64,000 nt of DNA from Xestospongia bergquistia (Eukaryota; Porifera; Demospongiae; Haplosclerida; Petrosiidae), in contig OZ014416.1 of NCBI GenBank assembly GCA_963965975.1, positions 7,688,001-7,752,000 of the forward strand. The letters run 5' to 3'. The notes under the pieces were generated by a model. The model saw only the letters and a program-made list of their open reading frames with translations, searched no databases and was not told where the DNA came from. Made by a program: the position numbers and the translations under genes. Positions 1-13,796 of the stretch are shown here, piece by piece; the stretch's first letter is position 1; every line of letters begins with the position of its first letter.

Positions 1-104
1 GTTGTAATAATATAACTAATATGTGTACATTTATATCTAATGTTCTGTTGGATAACTAGATCAACTCGTCAGTACCAGCCAAGAGCTGCCAACCTCTTCT
101 AGCA

Positions 105-3100
105 ATGGCAGTTCAGCTATCAGAAGAAGAGCTATTAAAAGAAGAGCTATCAGAAGAAGAGCTATCAGAAGAAAAGCTATCAGAAGAAGAGCTATCAGAA
201 GAAAAGCTATCAGAAGAAGAGCTATCAGAAGAAGAACAGAAGATAATTGTAACTAATCCAGTATGCTACATGTATTAGTGTATAATCAATACATTATATA
301 TTATTATTAAATATGGTAGTGTTTATATGTAGAGAAAGACATAGCTAAATGGCTATCACACTCAATCTATTACAGTATAACGTCAAATAGATGTAATAGA
401 TTGATTTCCCTCACAAATTTATTTATTTTATTTTATTTTTTATTTAAATTTATAGCCTTTTAGTTGAATGACATTTATTTGATTATCTGTAGTAATTATC
501 ACACTATTAAGATTTATTAATTTATAACTGATCATGTTCAATACCACATAGTAAATACTATTGGTTATGTAAATAATGATTATATCTACTATCATTCTGT
601 GTTCATAGTACTCACTTTAAAACTTAAATGATGTCCAATTACTGGGTCATATCTTAGGTGAAATAAACAATAACAGCAAAAGAATGGAGACATCATTAAA
701 CTATTTATTATTAGTTATTGTGGTCTTGTATTTGTAGTATAGTCTAATTATGAATATCTCTGTTAGTTATATACATAATACTAATTACATCATGTTCTTT
801 TTATATAAATATTGTCACTTTGTGTATTGTGTATTTGACCTGTCCTATAGTTTTAATAGTCTCATATAATACATGTAGTTGTGTATGATTTACTATTTTT
901 AAATGTAATGACTTGTTTTATTGTTATATAGGACAGTGAACTTTGGGAGTCTGCTAAAAATGGAAATTTAGAGAAAGTCAAACAAGCTCTTCAAAAAGGA
1001 GCAAACTTGAAATACCATGTTTGGGTAAGATACTATTAATTTCCTTTTAATCTACTGTTATTATTTGTGCCTCTTAACTTAAGTAATTAATTCAAACTTG
1101 TAGTGTTAGTTAATTTTAGCCACACCCTAAATATTAATTAAAAGCTTCAACACTTACACAATTTATTAATTATTATTCTATTTATTAAAGTTATTAAATT
1201 AGTATCCACAATTAATAACATACATGATGTTTACATGTAGTATTTTTAATATTGTCTTATAATGTAATTGAATAAAATCCATTATATTATGTGATAGTAA
1301 TGTCTTAATTAATGATACATGTCAATGTAAAGTAATAGTTTATATTGTATATACACAATATATGTAATTGGATTTTATTTCATATATTAAAATGTCTTTG
1401 TTTATTATATAGATTTATGATGGTGAAAATAGTTATGTAACAGACACAACATCTCATACTGTAGCTTATGTCAATGATCATAAGACAATAGTAGAGTTCT
1501 TAGAAAATGCAGGTGCTACCCCCGATTATGTAAGCATATACATGTATGAAGTTGAGGTCAATATTTAGTATAACTCAACCATTTTTCTGTTACATTAATA
1601 TTATGTACGTGTACATACTTCTATTAAATGTCTCCTATTTATTGCCCAAATCCTTATACACATAACCGACAGTATTATTTTCATAGAGATCCTATAGCTT
1701 TCTACATTTTAAAGAATACAGAGCTATCTATGTGATTTGAATAACTACTAGAGCAGCTATTATAAAGTAAATATACTTAAAAGCTGAGACATTAAGAGAT
1801 TTGCTATACTTGACATAATTCCATTAATTTAAGTCAACACTTACTGTTACTGTGTCTTAACACTAGACAGTTAATCATACAGGGCTCAAGTTGACAGCAC
1901 AGGAAAATTTTTATGCATGTATTAATTACTTTCACATGTAACGACAGGAATGTTTATTCATAAATAATAAAATTTAATAGACCATGATTAACACCCACTC
2001 AAGCTGGTAAATATGTTTATATTTTTAGATTTTTAGTTTTGGTATCAATTGATTTGTAAGACTTTTTGATATTTCTCCTAAGGTGGTACCATAAATATTC
2101 TGTTATAAACTAATTTATTTTTATATGTTAGTATTAAAGTTTGAAATTACGTGAAATAAAGATAATATGCTTTCATTGGTTGAGTATAGTTACGCTTCAA
2201 AGTCATGTACTTTTCACGTAGTTAATGATGGAACATTAGTTTCATGAAATCTGGACCATGTGACATAATGCTTTTATGTACAAATGTATTCCTAGTATAT
2301 ACTGTTGTATTTATTATAATATAAATTATCTGAATTTACTTATTGTGACTTTTTAGGATGAAATTATTTTAGCAGCTGCTGTGAAAGGATTATTAGATAT
2401 AGTGAAAGAAGCTTTAAAGAAAAATGCTAATGTGAATGCTAAAGAGCAATATTTTGTAAGTTATACCTTATTATAATAAATGTTTCCTTTCTAGTAAAGA
2501 AAAGCACATTGATTTCAGTATAGCAATTGAAAGCTATATTGTATATGTCATAACATTGTAACATAGGAGCCCATATGATGATAAAAACACTAGGATATTG
2601 AAATAGTTTGTGTGTAGATACTAACAATTAAAAACCAAAGTATGATACTCAAAGTCACAGTACATAATAATAATCCACAGTTCAATATATAATTTGACTT
2701 CTATATTATAAACTTACTATATCTAGATACCTCAATAAACAATCTTGTTGTATTGCTGTAATAGACAAGGAATTAGACTAATTATATCATCAACAAAGTC
2801 AATGCTTCATCTGTGTACACATATATTTTTATACTGTTACAATAACTCTATAGTATGATATTCAACATTGATGTGATATCTTCACTATATACTGTAACTG
2901 ATTTACCAGCTTAGTTATGTTCTCTTACTGTAGTATTTTAAAATTTGTAGTAGTCATATTTTCATTCACATTCTATTATTAGGATGGTGATACATCTTTG
3001 CATTTAGCCTCAGGTAATGGTCACACTGAGACAGTCCATTTTCTCTTAACATCAAATGCAGATCCTAATATTCGTAACAAGGTCAGTGTGTATTGTGTAT

Positions 3101-6100
3101 AGTTTGTATACAAATATCTAGTACTACCTGTCTATAGTATGCTTGTACTGACTTAGAATCCTAACAACAAGTAACAAGTATTGTCAGCAGCAGCTATTAG
3201 TAGGTGTGGCCTGTTATGATAGAACATATTCCTTAGTAATTTTATTTTACTAATTTGTCAATTGATAGACAGCATTGACTATCAATGTTTTGATGAAATT
3301 TGAGTTAATGGAACAAAAGCAGCTCTTACTTGTTGTGTTAGATTTTTTACTTATATGATATATAAACAATTATTAATATGACTGGAAAATACAATCACAG
3401 TTATGTCATAAAGAGATATACTTATATAGTTTAGATTTCATTGTTGTACATATATGTAGTCTACCTGTCTATAGTATGTTTGCACTGACTCAGGACCCTA
3501 AGCAACATAAATAACTTTGTCATCTTTTAAGATAATGACATGCACTTTCCCAAGTGAGTATTTTGCAAAAAATATCAGCTTCTTTGCAAATAGGGAAGAT
3601 ATTAAACTAAAATCCTCCATACTGTGTCAAAGAAATACCTTTAAAATTCCAAATAAGCTAGCTATTATCATAGTAAAGTAGTAGGCTATCATACTTTCAA
3701 AACACCTGGGTGCAAGCTCAGGAAGGAATTAACAGTGCTCTTTACTATCATAATCGGTTAAGACCTTAAAAATGTGGGAGCAACTTCTTGTTTAAATTTT
3801 ATTTGATTGACAAGCATAGTCACCAGCAGTTATCAATAGGTGTAGCCTGTTATAATAGTGTATATTCCTTAGTAATTTTATTATTGATAATTTAAATCAT
3901 ATCAATTATAAACAGATGAGTTGTTAATATTATTAATGGTTATCACTAACAGTATTTACAATGTGAGATGTACCACTTATTGCCTAAATCAAAGTGTCAT
4001 ATCCTTTGTACTATATCAAAAATTATATTAAGTTTGTTTCTATGTTTTTCTGTCATTGGTCAGATTTGATGTGGTAATATAGTAGCTATGATTATCTACA
4101 TTGATGATTGTTACATTGACTATATAGTTTATAGTTTAATAATTCCTATAATTTTTGTAATTGAATAACTTTTTTTTAGTATGGACGAATACCAGTACAT
4201 GTTGCTGTACGGGAGGGTCATGTTGATGCTCTAAAGTTATTAATTGAAGTGGGAAAAGCTGATGTAAATATTACAGACAGAGTAAGTTGTACTATAATTA
4301 CTTATGAATTATTCCCTTTGAAGTATGACATTTAATATTTTTTTCATATTGGTATCAACCTCACTCATTGGTCAAATTTAACATAGTAACACAATAACTA
4401 TAGCTAGTGTAATTTTTGTATTTAAAGAAATTTTTTTCTCTTTTCTTTCAAGTCTAATCAAACACCAGCGCATTATGCAGCAGAGAAGGGTCATGTTAAG
4501 GCTCTAAAGTTATTAATTGAATTGGGACAAGCTGATGTGAATGTTACAGATGAAGTAAGTCACATTACAGTTACCTAAGAATTGTTTCCTTTGAAGTATG
4601 AGATTTAAATGTGGTATTCAAAATTGATATCAACTTGTCTCATACTCAGACTTGCTTATTATTTCAAATATATTGAGAACATGTTTTGACAATAAATGTT
4701 CAAAAGAATTTAAAATTATTCAGAGTTAAAAACTATTAAAGTAATTTAAATGACAAAAACCCACCCCATAAGAATATTTTCACTATGATATTTTTTTGTT
4801 AGTACAATTAATTGATAATAAATAACAAACTTTTCCGGATTTTTTATTCTTATTTTGAGAATTGACAAATTCTTTAATTTTCTATCTTTTTTTATTTTCC
4901 TAAACTTCAATTTCATTTGCATTGTGGCATATTTTGATTGATGACAGCATTCAATTAATTAATAGTCATGAATAATATTAGTAGTCACATGTGATCTTTA
5001 TTAACCCTCCCACATATACACACATGCACATAATAACTTCTCTATGTTCTTGTAATTTACCTGTCTGTTTGCTGCTTCAAGTTTTATAATGCATTCTACA
5101 TTAGTTAGGGATTCTTAGGAGCTTCATATGTAATAAATGATCATCAGCTTCTAGTGAAGGTACATTGACATTTGGACAAGATATTTTGTCCATTTGTATG
5201 TAAAACCATATCACATGATCTACTGAACAGTTCATTTGATCTATTAGACAAATAATGAATTTGATCATAACTGGTTCTCTAAAAAATATAATACTGTGTA
5301 AAGACCTGAAAAAATATATTGACATTTTCATAGCATTAGTCCTTTTCTCCTTTGGCATTACATGAATTAATGATTTAATTCTACTTCACAATGCTCTGTT
5401 AGTAAGTGTTACTCATAGATCTGTTTACATGAGATAAAATTTGTACATAAATGAAATCAAAATTTTAAGACATTATTACTTTGTGGTATAGTCTCTGTGC
5501 TGCATAATGCACTAGTACATGTGTTTGTTTAGACTAGAAAGAAAAGAGAAAAAATTTTATTCAAATACAAAAATCATGCTTCTTATGACTATATATCGAA
5601 AGTGTTCTTAAAATTATTATAATTATAATCAACTTAATCTATTTATTTATCATCCTATTACACATGAAATATATATTATATTACTTATAACAATACAGTT
5701 GTTATTTATATTTTCACTATTTTAATTTTAGGATGGCAATAATCTACTACATTTAGCCTGTGCAAGTGGCAGTGAAGAAACCATACACTACCTTTTACAT
5801 AATGTTCAGCTAAATCCAGATCATCTAGTAGCTCTAAACAATCATCAACAAATGCCATTAGATTGTATTCCACCATCTAACAGTAATAGATTTCAATTAC
5901 TAAAGTTGTTTCAACCATTCAAACAATGTCACAGAGACTACCTCACAGAATCATATGCTAAATTATTTCTCTGCGGAAAAACAGAGGCTGGTAAAAGTTC
6001 ATTGGCTGCTGTTATCTCTTATCGTGCTGATGTTGGACCATATGGTTACTATAATCAAGAAGAATGTGTTGAAGGTGTTGTATTACAAACAACTGGAATT

Positions 6101-9100
6101 GAGTACCACAGTGTTCGTAGTAGAGAAATAGGAAATGTTGTAATTTTTGACTTTGCTGGACATGCGGAATATTACAGTAGCCATGCTGCAGTTTTGGAAA
6201 CTCTCTTATTGAGGTCATCAGCTGTCTTTGCAATTTTAAGCAACCTTACTGATGATGAGAAGACGATTAAGAAGGATCTGCTTTTCTGGTTTAACTTTGT
6301 TGAAAATGTAAGCACAAAGTTAATTAGCTCAAGTCAAGTACTTGTCCTTGGAAGTCACATTGATGAACTGTCCAGTGAAAAAGATTTCCAGCCTTTTGTA
6401 AATGATGTAGCAAATCTGGCTGTTCGTTTTCAAAATTACAAAGGGTTTTTACCAATAGACTGTCATCGACCAGGAGGAAAAGGTGTTATGACATTTATGG
6501 AGAAATTAAGAGAGAGCTGTGAAGCTGTTGTGGACAAAAATGATAAGATGAGCTATCACTGCCACTGTCTAAATTCTTATCTTCAACAGCTGGAGGAGGT
6601 TGCTATTAGCCTAGATGAGCTATGTTCCAAATTAATGGAACTAAATGAGCCATGTCTTTTGACTGATCGATCAACAGTGTTAGAATTTTTGACCATTCTT
6701 GGAACCAAGGGTCTGATTTTGTTTCTGGCTAACACATGGGTAATTATTGACAAAAAGGCTCTCTTAACTGATGTAAATGGTGTCTTATTCAATAAAACCA
6801 TAGATCGTGAGCGTAAACCAGTTGCCAGTAATACTGGCATAATGCCCATCTTTACTCTAGCTAGCCTTTTCAAAAACCACAACACAGATATGCTGATTCA
6901 TTTCTTAACAAGTCTACAATTTTGTCATCAAATGGACTCTTATGCCGTTTCTTGTATCACTAATAATATACCATCTGATGACTTCCCTATTAGTAAGGAT
7001 GAGAAGTTTTTATTTTTTCCTGCACTTATTACAGAAGACAAGCCTACTTCGATCTTTGAAACAACAGATGGATTTGGTTGGTCCTTATGGTGTCCTGAAT
7101 CACAACAATTTCTCTCCATGCGTTTTCTCCATACTCTTCTTCATCGCTTAGCTTATAGTTGTTGTCCTCCTCCTCTTCCTGAGGAAACTGATTATATTAC
7201 TGATAATGTAGCAATCCAGGAATTACAGCGACTCTGTATTATGTGGAAAAATGGTATTTATTGGAAAGATGAGAATAACATTGAAGTGATGGTTGAGGTT
7301 ACTGAAGACAACCGATGTGTTACAGTTCTTGTGTCTCATAGCAGTTTAATAGAAAGTTATCAACTTCGTGCATCACTCATCAAAGAAATACTAAATCTTA
7401 AAAATGAATTATGCCCATGTACTTCAGAACAGTTTATTATTGCGCCTGGTAATGTTAAGGATGTCATGGAAAAGGAACAGAGAAATCGTATACTCTATGC
7501 CTTGAGGAAAGTTGCTAAAGGAGTACTAGTGAGAGAAACCGTTACTTCCTCTAATTACAAAAGTTTTGCTGTCCCATTAGTAGTTGGTGAAAAGGAACCA
7601 TACCTTTGTATTGCCCCTATTGTGACCAAAGCTCTCTTTACTGACACCAACAAAGATCTACCACTACCAGATCACTTTGTCCAACATATACATGAAGTAT
7701 GTGGAGAGATCATGTTCCTCTATCCATCATCAAATTTTACCCACCTATCTGTAAGAGAACATCTCAACAAATTTAGTATTTTTGCTGGACGTAATCCTTT
7801 GGTAAGTTTACATTCACTTTCTCTTAACAGTGTGTCTATGAAATTGTTTTATTTTCTCTACATAGAGTATACCTTCTCCACCAATAAAAGATGAAGTAAT
7901 ACAAAGATTATCAAAACATGTTCAGACAAGAACAACAAAAGGTTCTAATTATGTCAACATTCTCTTGTATTGACTTAGTTATTATTACAGATTTTATTAA
8001 CCCTGTTAGCAAACCTGTTAAACAGATGTCATCATCTATTACATACAATGTTGGAGGTATGTCTACATGTCAAGAAAATGTCATATTTCCATTAATTTCG
8101 TTTATTTATTAAATTTCCTTTTTTTATATCTACTACATTTATATTTGATTACGTTTATTAATTGTTATATATTATTATATTACAGGTAGTAGTCAGGAAA
8201 CAATGTTAACAAAGGATAGTTTAACTGATGAATTCAGTTATTTCCCTAAATTATGTATGTTAGACAATCTTATATGACAGTTCTTTATCTTATTGTACTT
8301 ACAGTTGAAAGACCTACAAGACGTGATGTTTTAATGCAACTAGTTGATATTGATGCTTTATGGCGTAGTATTGGAGATGGTCTTGGAGTGAGTAATAATG
8401 TTCTTAAAGGTTTGGCTGAATCTAATATGTCAAATCAAACACGACTTGGTGAAGTTGTTCAAAAGTGGTTGGACATGAATGGTCAAGGTGAAGGTACTTC
8501 TGTCACATGGATCACTATTTTAGATGTCGTCAAGGGACCACTTGTTCAAAACAAAGCTCATGCTATGAAAATATATGAGTACTTGAAACTAGAAAGTTCT
8601 GTACAACAGAACACTCAAAGTATGTATGTAATAGTATCTTTAGTTGTATTAATTATATAGATTGCTCGCATAATATTTCCATGGTCACTAAAGAGGTAGT
8701 CATTTACGCACACAAGCCATATTGGAGATTGCTTTAGGAGACATTTTATCATAGCTCTGCAAGTTTCTTTTATTATCATGGAACATGACAATAAAATATT
8801 GACTATAAAATAATAGAAATTTTACCTGCATGTGGTTAAATAAATAGATTTTCAATTATTAAACTATAATTGTGAACATATATTTTATTATAGGTAGTAA
8901 CAGTGAACATGTTGGAGAAGAGTCCTCTACAGCTCATGATAATAATGGTACATATATACACTAGTATATACTACGTTTATTATTGTCATACTATAATTTA
9001 ATAGGAGGTGTGACACAAACCAACAATAACACAATTAATGAGCAAACTGATGGTAAGTTACTTTATGCTGACCTGTACATGAGGACACAATGATTCCTCC

Positions 9101-9524
9101 TCAATATAGGTATCAATGAAATTTTTGGCAAGTCTATCACAAAGGACAATAACACTGTTAGTGGTAAGTTTATCATTTATTAAAGATGGATAATGTATGT
9201 TATTAATTACATGCAGGTAAATGTAATCCATCTGAAGTTTTTCAAAAACATTCTGCTGATCTCTGTGACGTGGTTGTAGCTAATCCACTTCGTATGGCTA
9301 ACCATCTGGTTTCTGCTAATTTGCTTCCATCATGTATTAAGAAAGATGTTAGGAATATAAATGATACATATGAGAGGGCTGACAAAGTTGTTGATGAGCT
9401 ACAGAGCCAGATAGATGATGATGAACATCCAATTGAGTTGCTAAAGAAGATTTGTAATTTTCTTTTAGAACAAACTGACAAGACTTTAAAGGACATTGGT
9501 ACTAAAATGATGAGTCAACTATAG
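105..9524 (+). CDS. Gene A: ankyrin - Roc GTPase - COR - Death - CARD-like protein (16 exons, ~1271 aa)
   Basis: Exons: 105-248, 932-1024, 1413-1529, 2357-2455, 2983-3081, 4180-4281, 4453-4554, 5732-7801, 7866-7941, 7991-8056, 8186-8254, 8305-8619, 8894-8947, 9005-9052, 9110-9163, 9217-9524; all phases join and introns are GT..AG. Residues 5-44 are acidic LSEEE-type repeats. Residues 49-252 are ankyrin-type repeats, one per exon. Exon 8 (residues 253-942) holds a Roc-like GTPase with P-loop GKTEAGKS (334-341), G3 DFAG (392-395) and G4-like SHID (460-463), then a COR-like region. Exon 12 (about 1013-1118) is a Death-like domain. Residues 1170-1271 look like a CARD-type helical bundle. The order recalls DAPK1 without its kinase. 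The function is inferred: GTP-controlled scaffold in cell-death or immune signalling. Start chosen at the first ATG in the repeat exon, matching gene B. Upstream exons could lie outside the window. Gene model is strong; exact domain names less so. Confidence 0.85.
117..236 (+). repeat. 15-bp coding minisatellite (LSEEE pentapeptide, 8 units) in gene A exon 1
   Basis: Eight in-frame 15-bp units encode LSEEE-type pentapeptides (variants LLKEE, LSEEK). Gene B has seven units at the same place, so the array length differs between paralogues without breaking frame. Confidence 0.9.
3082..4179 (+). repeat. Gene A intron 5 with internally duplicated segments
   Basis: Two motifs each occur twice in this intron: one around 3121-3165 and 3457-3500, the other around 3178-3250 and 3816-3890. 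Gene B's intron 5 has each once (about 28041 and 28433). The second motif (core TAGGTGTGGCCTGTTATAAT) also marks each of the three ankyrin-exon units of copy C. The intron therefore looks like a former exon-intron duplication whose extra exon was lost. Confidence 0.6.
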
Positions 9525-9638
9525 AGTGTAAGTTGAAAATATTACATGAACACACATAACATCTATAATGTTTAAAATAGATTAAATAATTAAATTTATA
9601 ATAATTACTTACTTGATTGTATATTGAGTTAATTACTC

Positions 9639-9644
9639 AATAAA
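9639..9644 (+). terminator. Candidate poly(A) signal of gene A
   Basis: AATAAA 115 bp after the stop codon, conserved at the same distance in copies B and C. A donor-like GTAAGT at 9528 and an acceptor-like TTCTATTGTAG ending at 9832 suggest that the 3' UTR may instead be spliced, which would place this signal inside an intron. Confidence 0.5.
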
Positions 9645-10877
9645 ATGTATTAGAAATAGCTGTCATGTGTTTTTTCTATTAAATGAATTAACTGATCACA
9701 ATCTTGTAATAATACTAACAATACTAGTATATTATTATATACAATAATACTCAAAGAGACAAAGACTATATAAATAACAAACTCTTTCATATGTGATAAC
9801 TTGTAATAACTACATGTTCTTTTCTATTGTAGGTTACATGTTCTTTGGATAAAGTCCTCCATTTTACATTTTGTTACATTTGTTATTATCTAATACTTTA
9901 TTTAGTAGACTGTATTAGTGTTTGTTACTTGAACTATTAGATTATAATATTTTATTATATTTGTATTGTAGATTTCCTTCCATTTTTATATTTTTGATGT
10001 AATGTATATAATGCTATACATTACAATTCCTGATGTTAATGTTTAGACATTGTTGTATCTTAAATATCATATATTCTGTTAAAGAAAACTTTTAAAATTT
10101 CCAGAGGGTGCATGTACTTTAAATCTATAACCACATACAGCTGTTAATAGGGAAATTATAATATGTAAACTAACAATGTTATATTATCAAACATCCATAA
10201 CTGAACACAGACTATATAAAAGAAAATTTCTAATTAAGTAGGAAGGAACTATTATTCATCCAATGACCATATTTGGATGTTTGAGTACATGCGAATGCAA
10301 TTAACTATAAATATAACTAAACATTCCAGTCATCCACTAATTGTTTTCATGATTACATATAGTCTTTCAATCGAGGAAAGAGCCTAATACAATTCTAAAA
10401 AATATATATTGTTGAGGGAGAACCAAATTCAATGTCTTCATTGATGTTTGGAGTAAAATGTCTAGTAATAGAAGGAAATTAGGAACAAGTAGAAGATATT
10501 AATACTATCACTATATAGATCTGATAATACAATGACATTAATGAATACAACAAAAAGGATCACTGTCTTGATAATCTTCATAGTATGAATAAACATATGA
10601 TTGTAAACTGTCTACATAATGGAGTATAATGAGTTCATTTTAAGAAAATAATGTCTGTATATACTTAAGATCTAGACTGAAAACACCCACTCACTAAATT
10701 AATAGAAAGAATGCGTCATCATCTAGTAATGTAGTAATCCTCATCTTTGTTGGTGTCCACATCTGTTATCAATTCAAACTATAACTATATTATCATCACC
10801 ACTGTGGTATTCAAGTATAAAGTGGACATGTTTTAACATGTCATCAACTGGAAGAAATTTGTGCTGATAATTAACAA

Positions 10878-10907
10878 GTTAATAATTATTATAATTTAAT
10901 TATTAAC
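10878..10907. repeat. AT-rich palindrome
   Basis: Arms of 11 bp (GTTAATAATTA / TAATTATTAAC) around an 8-base loop, with imperfect outer arms GAAATTTGT and ACAAATTTC. The core is identical in the duplicate flank near 43715-43745. Hairpin-forming, function unknown. Confidence 0.7.
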
Positions 10908-11451
10908 AAATTTCTCCATTAAAAAGGAGAAATATATACAAAAATCATATGCAAAAAATGGAATTTTTATTTGTGCCAAACAATTTGATTAAAATGATTA
11001 CAAAAGAAATGAAACACTTTTTGTTTAACAGAAGATATCAAACAAACTATGAAATGATTTTAGTAGACAATCTGTACCTGCTAGATGTCACACACACACA
11101 TGTACATGTACATACAGACATATATTCACACAACATATACAAGAACTACTAACACACATACAAACTTTACTAAATGTTAAACAAAAGAATATAGTAATAG
11201 AAAAATAATATTATGAAAACAAAAAAGAACATTATATTTGTTTTAATATGAAAAAAGGCTATATATTATATACTTTAATATACTGTGTTGTTTAGATGTA
11301 CATAATACTTCTAATATAAGACTAATATAAGTAGGTGGGGCTTCATTAACTGACGGGAGTGACAAAACATATGAAATTAGTTATTTACAAGTAAATGGTT
11401 CAAAGTGGGAGTCGTCTTATAAAAAGAGGTGTGGCCTGATTGGGGATATTT

Positions 11452-13554
11452 TTAGATGTCATGTATACCAGAATTTTGAGAGCATTCAGTTGAGACACTC
11501 AGAGGAGTATGGGTGTGGTCTTGTAGGGAAGGGGTAGGAGATAAGGACAGTGAAGGTGATGGTGAAAGAGAGGAAGATGGTGAGCGTGAAGGTGATTGGG
11601 ATAGAGAGGGAGTAGAAGGAATAAATGTTGTAGGAATTGATTGGAAGAAGGAGTTCTCCAGAGCTTGATCAGCATTGATCCTTTTAGCAGATTGAAATAT
11701 TTGAGGAGAAATCTGACAGTAAAAGAATTAATATATATCTTCAGCCATATTTTAATTAACTTATTCTTGTGCAATCACATGACACAACCAATTTGATTGG
11801 TCTGCTCAAAATCAGTGCAGAACGCCAGCTTTGAATGGAGGTTTGTTCAAAATGTTCCATTCCCTTGCAAAACACCTGTCTTTGAGACTAATATTCGTGA
11901 CACTAGCTAGTTTATGTCATAAAGTGTTTAGTATTACTTACCTGCCAATGTACATTTCAGCTAAAATACATCCTACACTCCATGCTTTACTATAAGAGGA
12001 TTATAGTAATACTTCTGGAGATCTGTACCATTGAGTAACAACCTAAAGAGAGAGAGATAAAATTAAACAATAGCTAGTTATATCAACAGTAATGTACCAG
12101 TACAAGTAGGAGTTATTCCTACAAGGAATTCATCATTATAACAAGTAGTAGTAAAAGTAACCACAAATAGTAGCTATTATACAATGACTATGACACAGAA
12201 ACCTTCAAGAAAAATGCCCAGAACTCCAAACACTGCTAACAATCAACAACCATAAGACTAAATGCAATTAATATCTAATACATGTAGGTGTTGCAGTTTA
12301 ATAATAGAGTAACCTGTCAAGCAATATCAACTATATACAAAGTATTCAAATACTAGTTATGATAACATCATGACACTCCAGCCTGTATCTCCTTTATGTG
12401 GATATATAGCTATGCAACCAGACTAACAATGAAGCAAGATATATCAAATATACTGAGTGCCTGAGGGATTTCTGATGAACAGATTGTTTACATAACATTA
12501 TAAACTCAACTTTGTAAGTTGAGATCATCTGTAGAACAGAGCTTTAATAACATTATAATTAAAGGCAGTCCTGATTATAATGATTGTACCTATATACACA
12601 ATTATAGTTGATGTTATTAATTATTCCATAGTAACACAATTGAGATATCAGTTATTATTACTACCTCCCTTTCTAAGGTCTTCTTCCTCTAACTATTAGT
12701 ACTTATTCAAACTGACAGTTGCTACCTAGCCACAAAACTCATTAGTCCTGTTGAGATAGATCTGTGGCTGACAGTTTTAACAGGTCAACTAGTATACTGA
12801 CAACAGTTAAGGAAAAGAGAGATTGATAGAAGGTCATCACAACAACTAAAAATAACTTACTACAAAATCTAGATCTATAGATATTGAGGACTAACAATAG
12901 AACACTTGTTCAATATTTAATTATATTATTACCACATTCAGGGTTTCATTTAGACTACAGTGTTACAGATCATCATAATAATGTGAATTATCTTAACATT
13001 GCTATCAATGAGATATGTACATGTGTATCTGTTTAATAATACTGGAAGGTTTTGTCACTACTAGTTAGACATTATTGGATATTGTTAGACACAAGTTATA
13101 AATAATTGAACATATATACAACATGGACAATAATTAACACACACACACACACACACACACAGGGTGTACTTGTACATATGATAGCTAACAATTGCTCTAG
13201 AGAGACCAAAGTCAGCAATTTTTACAACACCTCTACTTACAAAAACATTTTGTGGCTTCAAGTCACGATAGATAATGTCATTAGAATGCATCCATTCAAC
13301 TCCAACAAGTATCTAATGTAAATAGTTCTAAAGAGAGAATAAAATGACTACTGATCAGATTAAAGGAAAATTAAATGTTAACAATTGTAATAATAGTTCA
13401 AGCGATCACAGGCACATTTCTTTCATCTCCTTTCCCTTTGCTCCTACCATTACTTACTTTAATTATTTGTTCATCTAGTCCTCTAGGAAATGAGTCTTCT
13501 AATACAGCTATCTAAGTCTTGATCCATATATCCAAATACTAAATGTACTATGAG
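11452..13554 (-). pseudogene. Decayed partial copy of the CDK4/6-like kinase
   Basis: Compared with the intact gene at 44296-51698: the last exon (11452 to about 11700) is still open and ends in the same HDI stop. Exon 4 equivalent (about 11944-12042) has an in-frame TAA at 12001-12003 and a 9-bp deletion in the DMWS region. Exon 3 equivalent (about 13185-13327) has a TAG at 13313-13315, replacing CAG, and the catalytic HRD reads YRD. Exon 2 equivalent (13458-13554) is frameshifted by one base and truncated. Exons 1, 5 and 6 are absent. It is in opposite orientation to gene A, just as the intact kinase is to copy C, so it is the kinase half of a segmental duplication. Confidence 0.9.
13137..13161. 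repeat. (AC)n microsatellite
   Basis: About 12 AC units inside the kinase pseudogene, replacing the 3' end of the exon 3 equivalent. Confidence 0.95.
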
Positions 13555-13796
13555 CAGCAGACACAGTGTATCTAATATAAGAAGTGAAATGAAGCAATCT
13601 GATTGGTCAACATGATACAAGTCAATTATATACCTTGGTCTCATTAGCTATGTGTTTAATATACCTCTGAACTACAGACATTAGTGTATAAATCACATAT
13701 CTACCTCAACCTCAGTATATAATCAATACATATACTACTAGAATATGTGAACATGATAATATAACAGTATATGTTCTATAATAATTTATACATATC

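Larger units (their letters stand above)
9525..11451. other. Convergent intergenic region, duplicated at 42052-44295
   Basis: No gene recognised. It is collinear with the interval between copy C and the intact CDK gene, and parts are nearly identical. Short ORFs here (for example 10949-11152) have a counterpart at 43785-43988, but they end in microsatellite-like ACACAC/ACATGT sequence and look non-coding. Confidence 0.7.

Noticed and set aside
6583-6885. 100-aa minus-strand ORF, also seen at 31298-31600
   Set aside because: Antisense shadow of the Roc/COR exon; conserved only because the sense exon is.
10949-11152. 67-aa ORF with a near-identical counterpart at 43785-43988
   Set aside because: Both lie in a recently duplicated intergenic region, end in ACACAC/ACATGT low-complexity sequence, and show no frame-specific conservation beyond the general identity.
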